A stretch of DNA of 40,674 nucleotides from an uncultured bacterium (GTDB lineage: Bacteria; Cyanobacteriota; Vampirovibrionia; Gastranaerophilales; JAILCC01), in NCBI GenBank assembly GCA_949283935.1, contig CASDUJ010000041.1, positions 1 to 40,674 on the forward strand. Reading direction: 5' to 3'. The position numbers and the translations under genes were made by a program. Positions 16,322 through 25,232 of this stretch are shown in pieces (within the stretch, counting starts at the first letter, position 1; each line of letters opens with the position of its first letter). Below the pieces are notes generated by a model, which was given only the letters and a program-made list of their open reading frames with translations, was not told where the DNA came from and did not search any database.

Positions 16322-17572
16322 ATGGGTATTGTAGTTCAGAAGTTTGGCGGCTCTTCGGTTGCAGATGCAGATAGAATAAGAAACGTTGCAAGAGCTGTAA
16401 TTAAAGAAAAAAAAGCTGGCAACCAAGTTGTAGTAGTTGTTTCTGCTATGGGAAAAACAACTGATTATTTAGTTAAATTAGCTAGTGAGGTTTCTTCGAA
16501 TCCAGATAAACGTGAACTTGATATGTTATTAACAACTGGTGAACAGGTTTCAATAGCTATGCTGGCTATGGCTTTACAAGAAGAAGGCTGCAAAGCAATA
16601 AGTATGAATGCTGCCCAAATAGGTATTATAACTGAAAATGTTCACACAAAAGCTAGAATAGTTGATGTAAAAACAGATAAATTAAAAGAAAAACTCAATG
16701 AAGGTTATATAGTTGTTGCAGCAGGTTTTCAAGGAGTTACTCCAGATGGTGAAATAACTACATTGGGTAGAGGTGGTTCTGATACGTCTGCTGTAGCTAT
16801 TGCAGCAGCATTAAAAGCTGATTATTGCGATATTTATACAGATGTAGATGGAGTTTATACAGCTGATCCTCGTATTGTGCCTTCTGCAACCAGACTTGAA
16901 AAAGTTTTGTATTCTGAAATGTTGGAGTTGGCTAGAGTTGGCGCAAAAGTTTTACATCCTCGTTCTGTAGAAACTGCAAAACAATTTGATGTAAAGTTGC
17001 GTGTGCGAAGTAGCTTTAATCACACAGATACAGGTACAATGGTAGTAGGAGAAGAATTTATGGAAATTTATAGACCAGTAAGTGGTGTGGCTGCAGATCT
17101 TTCGCAGGTTAGAATTTCAGTTATTAATGTTCCTGAGGCTCCTGGAACAGCTGCGGCTCTTTTTGGAAAACTTGCAGAACATAACGTAAGTGTAGATATG
17201 ATTATTCAAACACATGCTATAAATGGAGAAACAAACAATATTGATTTTACTGTTTCAAAAAGTGATTTGACTCAAGCACTTGAATTAGTTGATGAATTCA
17301 AAAAAGAATTTAATGTACCAGAAATACTTATTAATGAAGATATTTCAAAAGTTAGTATTGTCGGTGCTGGTATGATAGATAGACCTGGAATTGCAGCAAA
17401 AATGTTTAAAGCTTTAGCAAATGCTAGTATTAATATTCAAATGATTTCAACAAGTGAAATAAAAATTAGCTGTGTTATAGAAAAATCAAGATCCGAAGAT
17501 GCTATAAAAGCTTTACATACTGCTTTTGATCTGGATCAAAATGAAGAAATAGCTAAAGTTTACGGGTTATAA
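16322..17572 (+). CDS. lysC: aspartate kinase (aspartokinase), with two ACT domains
   Basis: This 416-residue enzyme phosphorylates L-aspartate, the first step to Lys, Met, Thr and diaminopimelate. The kinase domain carries VVQKFGGSSVAD at the N-terminus, GRGGSDTSAVA and the DVDGVYTADPR block. ACT domains lie at about 270-340 and 350-410 and usually give Lys/Thr feedback inhibition. I use ATG 16322 because it gives the conserved MGIVVQKFGG N-terminus; the in-frame ATG at 16298 has no ribosome site, while AAAGGTAG lies 10-12 nt before 16322. It is a single gene, convergent with sdaAA (25 nt between the stop codons). The protein is full length with no missing motif. It may also feed DAP for peptidoglycan. 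Confidence 0.97.
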   Translation: MGIVVQKFGGSSVADADRIRNVARAVIKEKKAGNQVVVVVSAMGKTTDYLVKLASEVSSNPDKRELDMLLTTGEQVSIAMLAMALQEEGCKAISMNAAQIGIITENVHTKARIVDVKTDKLKEKLNEGYIVVAAGFQGVTPDGEITTLGRGGSDTSAVAIAAALKADYCDIYTDVDGVYTADPRIVPSATRLEKVLYSEMLELARVGAKVLHPRSVETAKQFDVKLRVRSSFNHTDTGTMVVGEEFMEIYRPVSGVAADLSQVRISVINVPEAPGTAAALFGKLAEHNVSVDMIIQTHAINGETNNIDFTVSKSDLTQALELVDEFKKEFNVPEILINEDISKVSIVGAGMIDRPGIAAKMFKALANASINIQMISTSEIKISCVIEKSRSEDAIKALHTAFDLDQNEEIAKVYGL

Positions 17573-17597
17573 TATTTATTGCTTTTTGGGTTTTGTC

Positions 17598-18461
17598 TTA
17601 TTTGTGCAATTTTTGTGTAATTTTTAACCCCGTTTTTGTGGCTGCTAAACCAGCTTCGGAACTTTCTTTTAGTTGTGGAGAAATAAATGTTCCTATTTGA
17701 TACATTGCATCTATAACTTCATCCGGAGGTATTACTGATTTAATGCCACTTAATGAAAGTTCTGCTCCTGTAATTGCAATGTTTGCCATAAAAGCATTTC
17801 TTTTTACGCAAGGAACTTCAACAAGTCCTGCAACTGGATCACAAACTAAACCTAAAATATTTTTTAAAGTTAATGTAGCAGCTGTAATAATTTCTTCATT
17901 TGTTCCTTTTTGTATGAAAACTAAAGCTCCTGATGCCATTGCCGCAGCTGAACCACATTCTCCTTGACAACCCATTATTGCTCCTGCAAGAGCTACTTTG
18001 TTAGATATGATTTTCCCTATTTGCCCCGCAGTTATCAAAGCATTTATTTGTGTTTCAGTATCTTGACTGTATGCAAAAATTATTGCAGGTACTATTCCAC
18101 AAGCTCCTGCTGTAGGACAGGCCGCAATTTTTCCCATCCTTGCATTTTCTTCTGCAGTTGCAAGAGCGTACAACAAAGCTTTTTGCTGCGAAATATTTAA
18201 ACAAGATTTTTTTTGCGAAAAATAATTTTCTAGCTTTTTACAATCATTGCCTGTCATTTTGCTTGATGAAAGTTTTGTCGAGTGAATCCCATTATTTATA
18301 CTTTCTTCCATTACTTCTAAAGTAGCTTTTACTTTTTTTCTTATTTCTTTTATTGAAATATTTAGTTCTTGACTTTCAAAAATTTGGCAAACTTCATAAA
18401 TTTCTATTTTTTCTTTTTGTGTGTATTTAAGAAGCTCATCAAAAGTTTTTATTTCATTCAT
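17598..18461 (-). CDS. sdaAA: L-serine dehydratase, iron-sulfur alpha subunit
   Basis: A 287-residue catalytic subunit of the two-subunit [4Fe-4S] serine dehydratase (L-serine to pyruvate and ammonia). Cys residues that can hold the cluster lie in AACPTAGACGIVPA, GCQGECGSAAAMA and GLVCDPVAGLVEVPC. It is full length for the alpha subunit (about 290). Its first four bases overlap the sdaAB stop (ATGA), so alpha is translationally coupled to beta. The split form is common in anaerobes and Firmicutes, and oxygen sensitivity of the cluster fits an anaerobic host. It is convergent with lysC. Confidence 0.95.
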   Translation of the reverse strand: MNEIKTFDELLKYTQKEKIEIYEVCQIFESQELNISIKEIRKKVKATLEVMEESINNGIHSTKLSSSKMTGNDCKKLENYFSQKKSCLNISQQKALLYALATAEENARMGKIAACPTAGACGIVPAIIFAYSQDTETQINALITAGQIGKIISNKVALAGAIMGCQGECGSAAAMASGALVFIQKGTNEEIITAATLTLKNILGLVCDPVAGLVEVPCVKRNAFMANIAITGAELSLSGIKSVIPPDEVIDAMYQIGTFISPQLKESSEAGLAATKTGLKITQKLHK

Positions 18462-19126
18462 TTTAGTGCCTCTAAACTTCTAATAAAATAAATTTCATCA
18501 ATTGCTGATAATTCTTTTGTAACTTCTTTTTTTAATGGACTATCCAAATATATGGCCATGGATGCTTCTTTTCCTCTTGCTTTTCTTTCACAATTCATTG
18601 ATGCTATGTTTATATTTTGTTTTTGAATTAATACAGTTACTTTGTATATCATTCCTGGTTTGTCTTTGTATATTAACAACAAAGTTGGATAGTTTCCCGT
18701 AATATTGAATTTGTATCCGTTTATTGAATCTATTAATATTTCTCCGCCACCTAAAGAAATTCCTGAAAGTTTCATCTTTTCTGGTTTTTCAAATATTATG
18801 TCAACACTGTTTGGATGTCTTGAAAAATTTTCTAAATATTCAAAATTGTATTCTATTTCTGATTTTTGTACAATTTCAAAAATATTCCTAATTTGTGGAT
18901 TATCTACATTTAATCCTAAAACTCCACTAAGTAAACCTTTGTCTGTACCATGTCCTTTGCCTGTTTTTGCAAAAGAATTGTATAATTTGAATGTGATTTT
19001 TTGAGGTTTTTGTGCATATATTTTACCAGCCAAAAGTCCAATTTTCGTTGCCCCAGCTGTATGAGAACTGGAAGGGCCTATAATAATTGGACCTATTACT
19101 TCAAATAAAGTTTTAGTTTTTTCCAC
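18458..19126 (-). CDS. sdaAB: L-serine dehydratase, iron-sulfur beta subunit
   Basis: A 222-residue partner of SdaAA. The N-terminal domain (about 1-145) has the family motif IGPSSSHTAGATKIG, and an ACT-like domain at about 148-220 (LLIYKDKPGMIYKVTVLI) can bind serine. The start is GTG 19126, supported by AGAGGT 6-8 nt upstream and by the conserved distance to IGPSSSHTAG. It precedes sdaAA with a 4-nt overlap. The promoter at 19147-19176 carries a dyad over the -10, so the pair may be repressor-controlled. The operon is bicistronic. Confidence 0.95.
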   Translation of the reverse strand: MEKTKTLFEVIGPIIIGPSSSHTAGATKIGLLAGKIYAQKPQKITFKLYNSFAKTGKGHGTDKGLLSGVLGLNVDNPQIRNIFEIVQKSEIEYNFEYLENFSRHPNSVDIIFEKPEKMKLSGISLGGGEILIDSINGYKFNITGNYPTLLLIYKDKPGMIYKVTVLIQKQNINIASMNCERKARGKEASMAIYLDSPLKKEVTKELSAIDEIYFIRSLEALK

Positions 19127-19135
19127 AATATACCT

Positions 19136-19176
19136 CTTTTGATTTGATTATATCAAAAGATACATATACAAAACAA
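19136..19176 (-). promoter_or_regulatory. sdaAB promoter with dyad overlapping the -10
   Basis: On the minus strand, TTGTTT (19176-19171) and TATAAT (19152-19147) are spaced 18 bp. The inverted repeat CTTTTGAT / ATCAAAAG (19159-19152 and 19143-19136) has an 8-bp spacer, surrounds the -10 and abuts the AGAGGT ribosome site. That makes it a plausible operator or an RNA stem masking the ribosome site. Confidence 0.5.
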
Positions 19177-19185
19177 ATTTGTTTT

Positions 19186-19500
19186 TTAGCTAAGAAATCT
19201 ATTCATTCTAGCATTGTATCTGCGTATTCTTTCTGGTAAATTTTCCATTAATAATTCAGATTTTGAGCAGATTTTTTTGTTTGTTCTATCAATTCTTTGT
19301 ATTACAAGTACATCTTTGTTTCTTTTGTTTTTGCTTAAATTTAAATATAAATCATATTTTAAATAATCTAAATAATCTACCATGTTATCATCTAGCAATG
19401 GAACTATTTTGTGATTAATAAAGTCTTTTTGCTCTTTTCTTGTCCCTTCAGGGTATCTTATTGCGCCAAAATTTGTGTTGGATAACTTGTTCACATGCAT
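19186..19500 (-). CDS. small orphan protein, basic
   Basis: A 104-residue protein with an AAAGGA ribosome site about 9 nt before the ATG. The N-terminus MHVNKLSNTNFGAIRYPEG is Asn-rich and probably disordered, a style shared by other orphan proteins here. The rest is helical and basic, ending in Arg-rich ERIRRYNARMNRFLS. There is no signal peptide or membrane helix, no recognised family and no operon partner. The 482-bp gap on its upstream side probably holds its promoter. It might be a nucleic-acid-binding or effector-like protein, but only composition supports that. Confidence 0.6.
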   Translation of the reverse strand: MHVNKLSNTNFGAIRYPEGTRKEQKDFINHKIVPLLDDNMVDYLDYLKYDLYLNLSKNKRNKDVLVIQRIDRTNKKICSKSELLMENLPERIRRYNARMNRFLS

Positions 19501-19982
19501 AAAATATTATTCCTTTCTCTTTGTATATTCTACTCATTCTCTAAAACAGCAAAATAAGCAAATCTATTAAAAAGTAAGAAATTTATTTTTTGTTAATTTT
19601 AACGAAAATATTTACATTTGTAATATTTTATTTTGAAATTAATTTTTTAGATACAGAAATATTACTTATATTAAGATTTGCAAAATATAATTCATTATAT
19701 CTATTAATGTTAGTTGTTTCCTTTTCTGTATTAAAAATCCCTATTGGATTTGTCAAAAATTTTAATAAGCATTTTTCATTTAGGTTCATACTTAATATCA
19801 ATTTATTCTGTCAACATAATAAGTTTCTCAAATTTTATAACTTTGAACATCATCCGATAGTTGAATATTATGGGTTTAGACCATCGTATACAAGTAGTAT
19901 TTATATCACGCATAACCATACTAAAAGAGTATTGCAATATAAAATTCTCTTTTTTCAATATTAATAATATGTAAAATTTATT
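19501..19982. other. 482-bp gap without a convincing gene
   Basis: This stretch is AT-rich and holds no gene I can support. Open frames include a plus-strand frame at 19590-19964 (124 codons, TTG start, no ribosome site), a minus-strand frame at 19628-19789 (53 codons, ATG, no ribosome site) and a minus-strand frame at 19803-19982 that continues in phase after the stop of the gene at 19983. Their mutual overlap and lack of start signals argue against all three. A decayed gene is possible. The ribosome site for the 19500 gene lies at its left edge. Confidence 0.5.
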
Positions 19983-20324
19983 CTATTCTTGTTTTTCTGG
20001 TTTGTTATCTAAAAGCCAGCCTAGACCTTCAGCTCTCATGCTTTCGTGAATTTTTTCTATTTCTTTATCTGTTTCTTCGGTTGATTCATTTAGGTCAGTT
20101 TCTATCTTTTTTATATTATTTAAATAAGCTAATTCTTTTGCAAAAATTGGCGCTACTTTCTTTAAATTTCCACTTTGTACGCTGTCAGAAAGTTTTCCGT
20201 AGCTTATTTTTAAAAGTCGAGCTTTTTCTTTAAGCAATCTTTTTATGTCTGCTCCTCTTTCTGTGTTTATAGCTATTAATCTTTCTACTTTGTCAAATTC
20301 TTTTCTTAGTTCAAAATTGTCCAT
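19983..20324 (-). CDS. small coiled-coil orphan protein
   Basis: A 113-residue, highly charged helical protein (Lys and Glu make up about a third). Heptad-like patterns run through residues 3-45 (LRKEFDKVERLIAINTERG) and 65-100. There is no Cys, signal peptide or membrane helix. A GAGGTAAAA ribosome site precedes the ATG. It ends about 190 nt before any other gene and lies 45 nt downstream of the large RTX/calpain-like gene in the same direction, so the two may be co-transcribed. That makes it a candidate partner or chaperone for the large protein (inference). No family is recognised. Confidence 0.65.
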   Translation of the reverse strand: MDNFELRKEFDKVERLIAINTERGADIKRLLKEKARLLKISYGKLSDSVQSGNLKKVAPIFAKELAYLNNIKKIETDLNESTEETDKEIEKIHESMRAEGLGWLLDNKPEKQE

Positions 20325-20369
20325 TTTTACCTCTGTTTTAGTAATATTAGTTTAAAGGAATTCTTATTT

Positions 20370-23300
20370 TTAATCAAATTTAGTGTATGCAAATCCGTAA
20401 AAATATTTCAAAAATACATCATAAGGTATCGCTGCTACTTTGTAACTGTCCCAAGGATTTTTTATGTATACAATTTTTTCTATCGTATCTATGTTTTCAA
20501 TACTGTATTGGTGACCACTTATTATGTTATATTTTCTACTATCTTCTTCTGAAATATCTACATTTCCAGATATTAAAGTTGTCATTGTTAAATCAGGATA
20601 ATCAAGAAGTAGTGATTTCATTACTCCTAGGAGGTCTTTTCCTTGTTCTTCTGTTTTTATTTTTTTGTATGTTGGAGTTGTTGTGTTGTTTGCCGTAAGA
20701 TCTTCATATACTTCTTGTGCGTAGCCACCATATAAATAATATGTTAAAGCTTTGTCTATATCTATATTACTTGCATCATTGGCTGAAATCTGTTCATCTT
20801 TTGCTGCATAATACAAAGCTTCGCCTAGTTCTTCTATATCTGCTGAAGTTATGTTTTGATTGCTTAGTTCTGCAAATTTAGCCAATGCGTAAGCTTGTTC
20901 AAGCATTTGTAATCCTAAAGATGCGGTTGTTTTATTTAACGTATATGTAGTTGATTCTTCATCTTTTTCTGCAACAACTATTGAGTTATTGCTTATTTGA
21001 TATGAGTATTCGGTTTCATCTAGCATATATTTGTTGTCGGTTACTTTTAATTCTCCATTTGGGAATGTTATTGGATAATCCGCAATACCTGGGAATGTTA
21101 TTTTTATATTACCTGATGAATCTTCCGAGAATAATTGCAATAATTTTACTCTTGCTTCATCATTTTCCATAAAATCTATCATTGTTGTTGCTATAAAGAA
21201 ACAATCATTGTAGCTGTTTTGTTCAATTAAATATCTTGAAACTGGTGGAAATAATTCTAAATATGTTTCAGCGCTAATGTTTAATTTTACCATAGTTTCG
21301 CCATCATTTATGTATAAAATATCGTCTTTTTCCATTATCTCGCCTGTTTCTGTTGTTTCAAACATTTGCGCTATGCTGAGTTGGTTTCCATCTTTAATCA
21401 TTTGACTTTTTATATATTCATCTGCATCTTCACTATTCTCTGCATCTATGAGCATTTGTGCATCTTCCAAAATTTCATTGTTAAAACTAAAATGAGCATT
21501 GGTTAGTATTTCTCTAATGCTGCTTAGCATATAATCTTTATTTCCTGTGTTTGTTTCTATAATTACTTCTATTTGTTTCAATAATTTTAGTGCAGCTTCT
21601 TCACTGTCTGCTGATTCTATGAAATTTTCTATTTCTGTATCAGTTAAACCTATTAGTTTTATATTTTTGTTTTGTAAATAAGTTTCCAGTTCCTCGGAAA
21701 TATCAGCCTTTTGAATAGTTTCGTTTAGTTCATCTTCAAAAATAAGTCCTGAACCGTCTATATCTGTATATTCTAAAGCTAAGTATAGATATTCTTCATC
21801 TGTTTTTGCTGTTGTACTTGTGTCTAATTTTTTTGCGTAGTTTATAAGTTTTAGTGCAGTCTCGTTAAATTCTCTTTTGTTTGAAGAATTTGCTTCTGTT
21901 AAAAGTTTGTTAGCTAAATCTTCTATCTGTGACATGATAGCTTCTGATGGTTCTGGATAAAAGGTTGCAGTCATTCCATTTAGTGCATTGTGTATATATT
22001 CTTTTGTTAGAGTGCTGTTGTATTCACTTGAGCCTTCTTCTCCTGCTAGTTTTACTGTTATTGTTGTATTTTGGCCTTCATCGTATATTTTATCGTTGCT
22101 GTCACCTCTATCTATCGTTGTTTGCTCTGCATTTTCTCTGTTGACTAAAATGTCGTCGCCATCATTTCCATTTATTATTACATTTTTACCTTCATTTATG
22201 ATTTTATCGTTGCCACCTAAGCCGAAAATAGTGACATTGTCTGCGTAGTTAAAAATATAGTCTTCTTGTTCGCTTCCGGTAAATGTTGAATTGTCTGCGT
22301 AATTAAATATTGATCTAAGTTGTGTTTCTGCGTGAAAATCAATTTTATTTCCGTGTATTTCTATCGAAGAATTGTCTTCTGTGCTTGAATTTATTACAAT
22401 TTTACTATTCTCGGCATTTATGGATAAAACATTTTTGTATATTTCTGTAGTTATGTTAATCGGTAAATCTGAGTATACGGTAAATGTTACACCATTTTCT
22501 GTAAATGTTTGTGAGTAAAGCCCTGATGTGTTGCCTTTGTTATCGTCTTCATCAGAGTCTGTTGGCGGGGTGGGTGTTGGCTCTGTATCTGTATTATTGG
22601 AAATTTCGTTGATTATATCATTACCTGAAGATGGCGTAATTGTCGCACTGTTTTTTGTGTAATTTATTGCATCATCACCTAGCCCTCCGTTTATTGTCGC
22701 TTTGTTTGCAAAATTGTTAATGGTGTCATTTCCGCTGTTTCCGTTTAATGCCGTATTTGTCGCATAATTTTCAATAATGTCATCTCCGTCATTTCCATTT
22801 ATTATTGAATTCTTTCCGCTTTCTTCATTTATTATATAGTCATTACCGTAACTACCATTTATTGTTGAGATATTTGCGAGGTTTGTTATGCTTTCAAATG
22901 TTACGTTATTGCTGTTAAATTGAATATTTGACCCTCTTAGTTGAATTTTTTTGTCTGAGTCTCCTACACCTAATATGTCAATTGTGCAGTTTTCTCCGTT
23001 AATTTCTATTGTTCCATCTTCTAGAACAGAAATTTCGTATTTTGCAATGTCGCCTTTAGCGTGTGATATATTAAAATTAATACCTTCTATTGATTTGGTT
23101 TCAGTTATTAAATCCTCTTGATCTGAGTTGTCTTCATTTTTGTTTTCTTGAATTTTGTTTATTAGATCTTCACATAAATCCTTGATAGTTATACCTGTAG
23201 GAGTATTGTTGCTTAAATGTTTTTTTAATTCATTTGTGTTCAATCCTACTTCGTTTAATTTTAATGCTATGTAATTTGCTAGTGCACCTGTGGCTACGCC

Positions 23301-24269
23301 CGCTTCGTAATCAGAAATTGATTTTTCAATTATTGTTTCAAATTTCTTTTCCATATCTTCGGTAAATCGTTTTGAGCTCTTAATTATTAGTGTCAAAATA
23401 GCTTTAGACATAGCTTCTTTTGTTGCTAAAATTGTTGTAGATGTCTGATTAGCTTCTTGTTCGCTTCCGTCTGAATTGTATTTTGTGTTTGCAATTTCTT
23501 TGCCATTTTCTGTTATACTTGTTTCTTTGATTATGCCATTTTGGTAATACGTAATATTATAAGTTTTTCCGCCTGTTTTAATGCTTTTAAGTTTGTTGTT
23601 TTCATAAACAGGGTCTTCTATTTGGCTATTTACATTAAGACCAAATACTCCAAGGAAATTCTTTATTTCGTTGGAATTGTTTGAACTACTTGAGGCTGTT
23701 ATAAGTTGTTCTTTTATATTTGTGGGGTTACTTGTTGCCACTGTTGTTTCATCTTCTATTTTGTTTGAAATTGTTTTTGTATCATTCTCATCTTTTCCAG
23801 ATACGGTTTTTTCGTCTTTTCTGGAAATGGTTTTCTCATCTTTTAATGCTTTTGTTGTTGATGCTTTTGTTTCATTGGCTTGCAATTCTTTAAAAATATT
23901 ATTATTTGCATTACTTTCTAGTGTTTCATATATGGTGCTAAAATTTGTTTTTGTATCAAAAATATTTTTAGGCTGATTGTCTACATTAGATTCCTCATAA
24001 ATTTCTTGTTTATTTTCTGTTCTATCTTCTGTTTTATCTTCGTCTAGTGACAGATCGGTAATTACAATATTTTCTTCTACATCTTTTGTTAAAAAATTTT
24101 CGGCGAAATTTTTTAATGCTGGAATACTATATAATATACGTTCTGCTTCGCTTTTACTTATATTGTTTGCGGTAGCAAATGTTTCTACATTTTTCTCCAT
24201 GTCATCGGTTAGTATTATGGATTTGTAACCGTTAACAATAATTTCATCTCCTACACCTAAAATTTCCAT
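20370..24269 (-). CDS. large RTX-repeat, EF-hand and calpain-like cysteine protease protein
   Basis: I use ATG 24269 because AAAGGA lies about 9 nt before it; the in-frame TTG at 24287 is part of the ribosome site. The 1299 residues hold an N-terminal 70-residue domain (MEILGVGDEIIV...), an acidic Ser/Thr/Asn-rich region (about 75-225), two similar beta/RTX modules with GNDGDDII-type nonapeptides (about 385-560 and 580-740), a Pro/Asp linker at about 560-580, a helical region, an EF-hand loop DIDGSGLIFEDE (836-847) and a C-terminal domain (about 1005-1299). The last has a calpain/papain-type triad: EQNSYNDCFF (Gln, Cys1023), GHQYSI (His1253) and KNPWDS (Asn1271). There is no signal peptide. 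The RTX repeats and EF-hand suggest calcium dependence and perhaps type I secretion. The domain calls are pattern-based; no calpain of this make-up is known to me. Confidence 0.8.
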   Translation of the reverse strand: MEILGVGDEIIVNGYKSIILTDDMEKNVETFATANNISKSEAERILYSIPALKNFAENFLTKDVEENIVITDLSLDEDKTEDRTENKQEIYEESNVDNQPKNIFDTKTNFSTIYETLESNANNNIFKELQANETKASTTKALKDEKTISRKDEKTVSGKDENDTKTISNKIEDETTVATSNPTNIKEQLITASSSSNNSNEIKNFLGVFGLNVNSQIEDPVYENNKLKSIKTGGKTYNITYYQNGIIKETSITENGKEIANTKYNSDGSEQEANQTSTTILATKEAMSKAILTLIIKSSKRFTEDMEKKFETIIEKSISDYEAGVATGALANYIALKLNEVGLNTNELKKHLSNNTPTGITIKDLCEDLINKIQENKNEDNSDQEDLITETKSIEGINFNISHAKGDIAKYEISVLEDGTIEINGENCTIDILGVGDSDKKIQLRGSNIQFNSNNVTFESITNLANISTINGSYGNDYIINEESGKNSIINGNDGDDIIENYATNTALNGNSGNDTINNFANKATINGGLGDDAINYTKNSATITPSSGNDIINEISNNTDTEPTPTPPTDSDEDDNKGNTSGLYSQTFTENGVTFTVYSDLPINITTEIYKNVLSINAENSKIVINSSTEDNSSIEIHGNKIDFHAETQLRSIFNYADNSTFTGSEQEDYIFNYADNVTIFGLGGNDKIINEGKNVIINGNDGDDILVNRENAEQTTIDRGDSNDKIYDEGQNTTITVKLAGEEGSSEYNSTLTKEYIHNALNGMTATFYPEPSEAIMSQIEDLANKLLTEANSSNKREFNETALKLINYAKKLDTSTTAKTDEEYLYLALEYTDIDGSGLIFEDELNETIQKADISEELETYLQNKNIKLIGLTDTEIENFIESADSEEAALKLLKQIEVIIETNTGNKDYMLSSIREILTNAHFSFNNEILEDAQMLIDAENSEDADEYIKSQMIKDGNQLSIAQMFETTETGEIMEKDDILYINDGETMVKLNISAETYLELFPPVSRYLIEQNSYNDCFFIATTMIDFMENDEARVKLLQLFSEDSSGNIKITFPGIADYPITFPNGELKVTDNKYMLDETEYSYQISNNSIVVAEKDEESTTYTLNKTTASLGLQMLEQAYALAKFAELSNQNITSADIEELGEALYYAAKDEQISANDASNIDIDKALTYYLYGGYAQEVYEDLTANNTTTPTYKKIKTEEQGKDLLGVMKSLLLDYPDLTMTTLISGNVDISEEDSRKYNIISGHQYSIENIDTIEKIVYIKNPWDSYKVAAIPYDVFLKYFYGFAYTKFD

Positions 24270-24364
24270 GCTTATTATTCCTTTCAAAATAATAGTTGCT
24301 TATAGTTGTTTTATCGGTATTTTTTTTTTAATCTTTATGTTTTTTGTTTAAATAGTTACAAATA

Positions 24365-24393
24365 TTTACAATCATGTTAATATTTTGTATATC
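24365..24393 (+). promoter_or_regulatory. hisF promoter
   Basis: TTTACA (24365-24370), a 17-bp spacer and TATATC (24388-24393) give a good sigma70-type promoter. The start site would be near 24400, leaving only about 9 nt of leader with a GAGGG ribosome site. Confidence 0.55.
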
Positions 24394-24408
24394 GTATGTG
24401 AGGGAAAA

Positions 24409-25164
24409 ATGTTAGCTAAAAGAATAATTCCTTGCCTTGATGTAAAAAATGGTCAAACCGTCAAAGGAGTAAATTTTGAAAATTTAAAATATGCAGGAAA
24501 TCCTGTAGAATTAGCCAAAAAATATTCTGAAGAAGGTGCTGATGAATTAGTTTTTTTGGATATAACTGCAACCAATGAAGGTAGAAAGACTACTTTGAAC
24601 ATGGTGGAAAAAGTTGCAGAACAGGTTTTTATTCCTTTTACTGTTGGGGGGGGGATTAATTCAATTGAAGATATCCATAATCTTTTGTTGGCAGGTGCTG
24701 ATAAAATATCTTTAAATTCAGCTGCTGTTCTTAAACCTGAATTAATAGAGAAAGCTGCTAATCGTTTTGGTTCTCAGTGTGTTATTGTTGCTGTTGATTC
24801 CCAAAAAATTGATGGCGACTTTTTTGTTTTTATTAATGCAGGGAAAAAAAATACAGGTATAAAAGTTTATGATTGGTTAAAAAAAGTCGAAAAACTCGGA
24901 GCTGGTGAAATTTTGCTTACTTCTATGAATACAGATGGTACACAAAATGGTTTTGATTTGGAAATAACAAAATTAGCTTCAGAAAATTTAAATATTCCTG
25001 TAATTGCTTCAGGTGGTGCGGGGGCTAATCCTCAACATTTTATTGATGTGTTTAAGTATTCTAATGCAGATGCTGCTTTGGCTGCTTCAATTTTCCATTA
25101 TGGAACTTTGCCAATTCCTCAATTAAAAAATGCTTTGAAATGTAATGGTATAATTGTTAGATAA
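24409..25164 (+). CDS. hisF: imidazole glycerol phosphate synthase cyclase subunit
   Basis: A 251-residue (beta/alpha)8 barrel that with HisH glutaminase makes imidazole glycerol phosphate and AICAR from PRFAR, the fifth step of histidine synthesis. Visible motifs are [11 protein letters not shown] (catalytic Asp), [26 protein letters not shown] (second catalytic Asp) and [13 protein letters not shown] with VIASGGAG. The true start is ATG 24409, 4-8 nt after GAGGG and matching the conserved [11 protein letters not shown]. It is a single-gene unit ending in a strong bidirectional terminator; no other his gene is nearby, so the his genes are scattered. The variant AVDSQKIDG (usually VDAKR) is minor. 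Confidence 0.97.
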   Translation: MLAKRIIPCLDVKNGQTVKGVNFENLKYAGNPVELAKKYSEEGADELVFLDITATNEGRKTTLNMVEKVAEQVFIPFTVGGGINSIEDIHNLLLAGADKISLNSAAVLKPELIEKAANRFGSQCVIVAVDSQKIDGDFFVFINAGKKNTGIKVYDWLKKVEKLGAGEILLTSMNTDGTQNGFDLEITKLASENLNIPVIASGGAGANPQHFIDVFKYSNADAALAASIFHYGTLPIPQLKNALKCNGIIVR

Positions 25165-25180
25165 TTTTTCCTTGTTTTAA

Positions 25181-25209
25181 AAAAGCACGTAAGTGTTTTA
25201 CGTGCTTTT
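25181..25209. terminator. bidirectional rho-independent terminator between hisF and the HEAT gene
   Basis: A perfect 12-bp stem (AAAAGCACGTAA, 25181-25192, with TTACGTGCTTTT, 25198-25209) has a 5-nt loop. A/T runs on both sides give a terminator for hisF on the plus strand and for the HEAT gene on the minus strand. Confidence 0.92.
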
Positions 25210-25232
25210 ATTTAAATTTTTTGTTCTAAATT

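Noticed and set aside
19590-19964. 124-codon plus-strand frame with TTG start
   Set aside because: There is no ribosome site, the composition is Phe/Ile-rich as in non-coding AT-rich frames, and minus-strand frames overlap it.
19803-19982. Open frame continuing in phase after the TAG of the gene at 19983 (possible stop read-through)
   Set aside because: TAG ends several other genes here, the extension has no recognisable domain, and 59 open codons can occur by chance in such DNA.
22140-23110. Gly/Asn/Asp repeats as a CRISPR-like or DNA-level repeat array
   Set aside because: The repeat exists at protein level as RTX nonapeptides; the DNA copies diverge and lack uniform spacers.
24270-24287. 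TTG start 18 nt upstream for the RTX/calpain-like gene
   Set aside because: This TTG is part of the AAAGGA Shine-Dalgarno region; ATG 24269 is placed correctly behind it.
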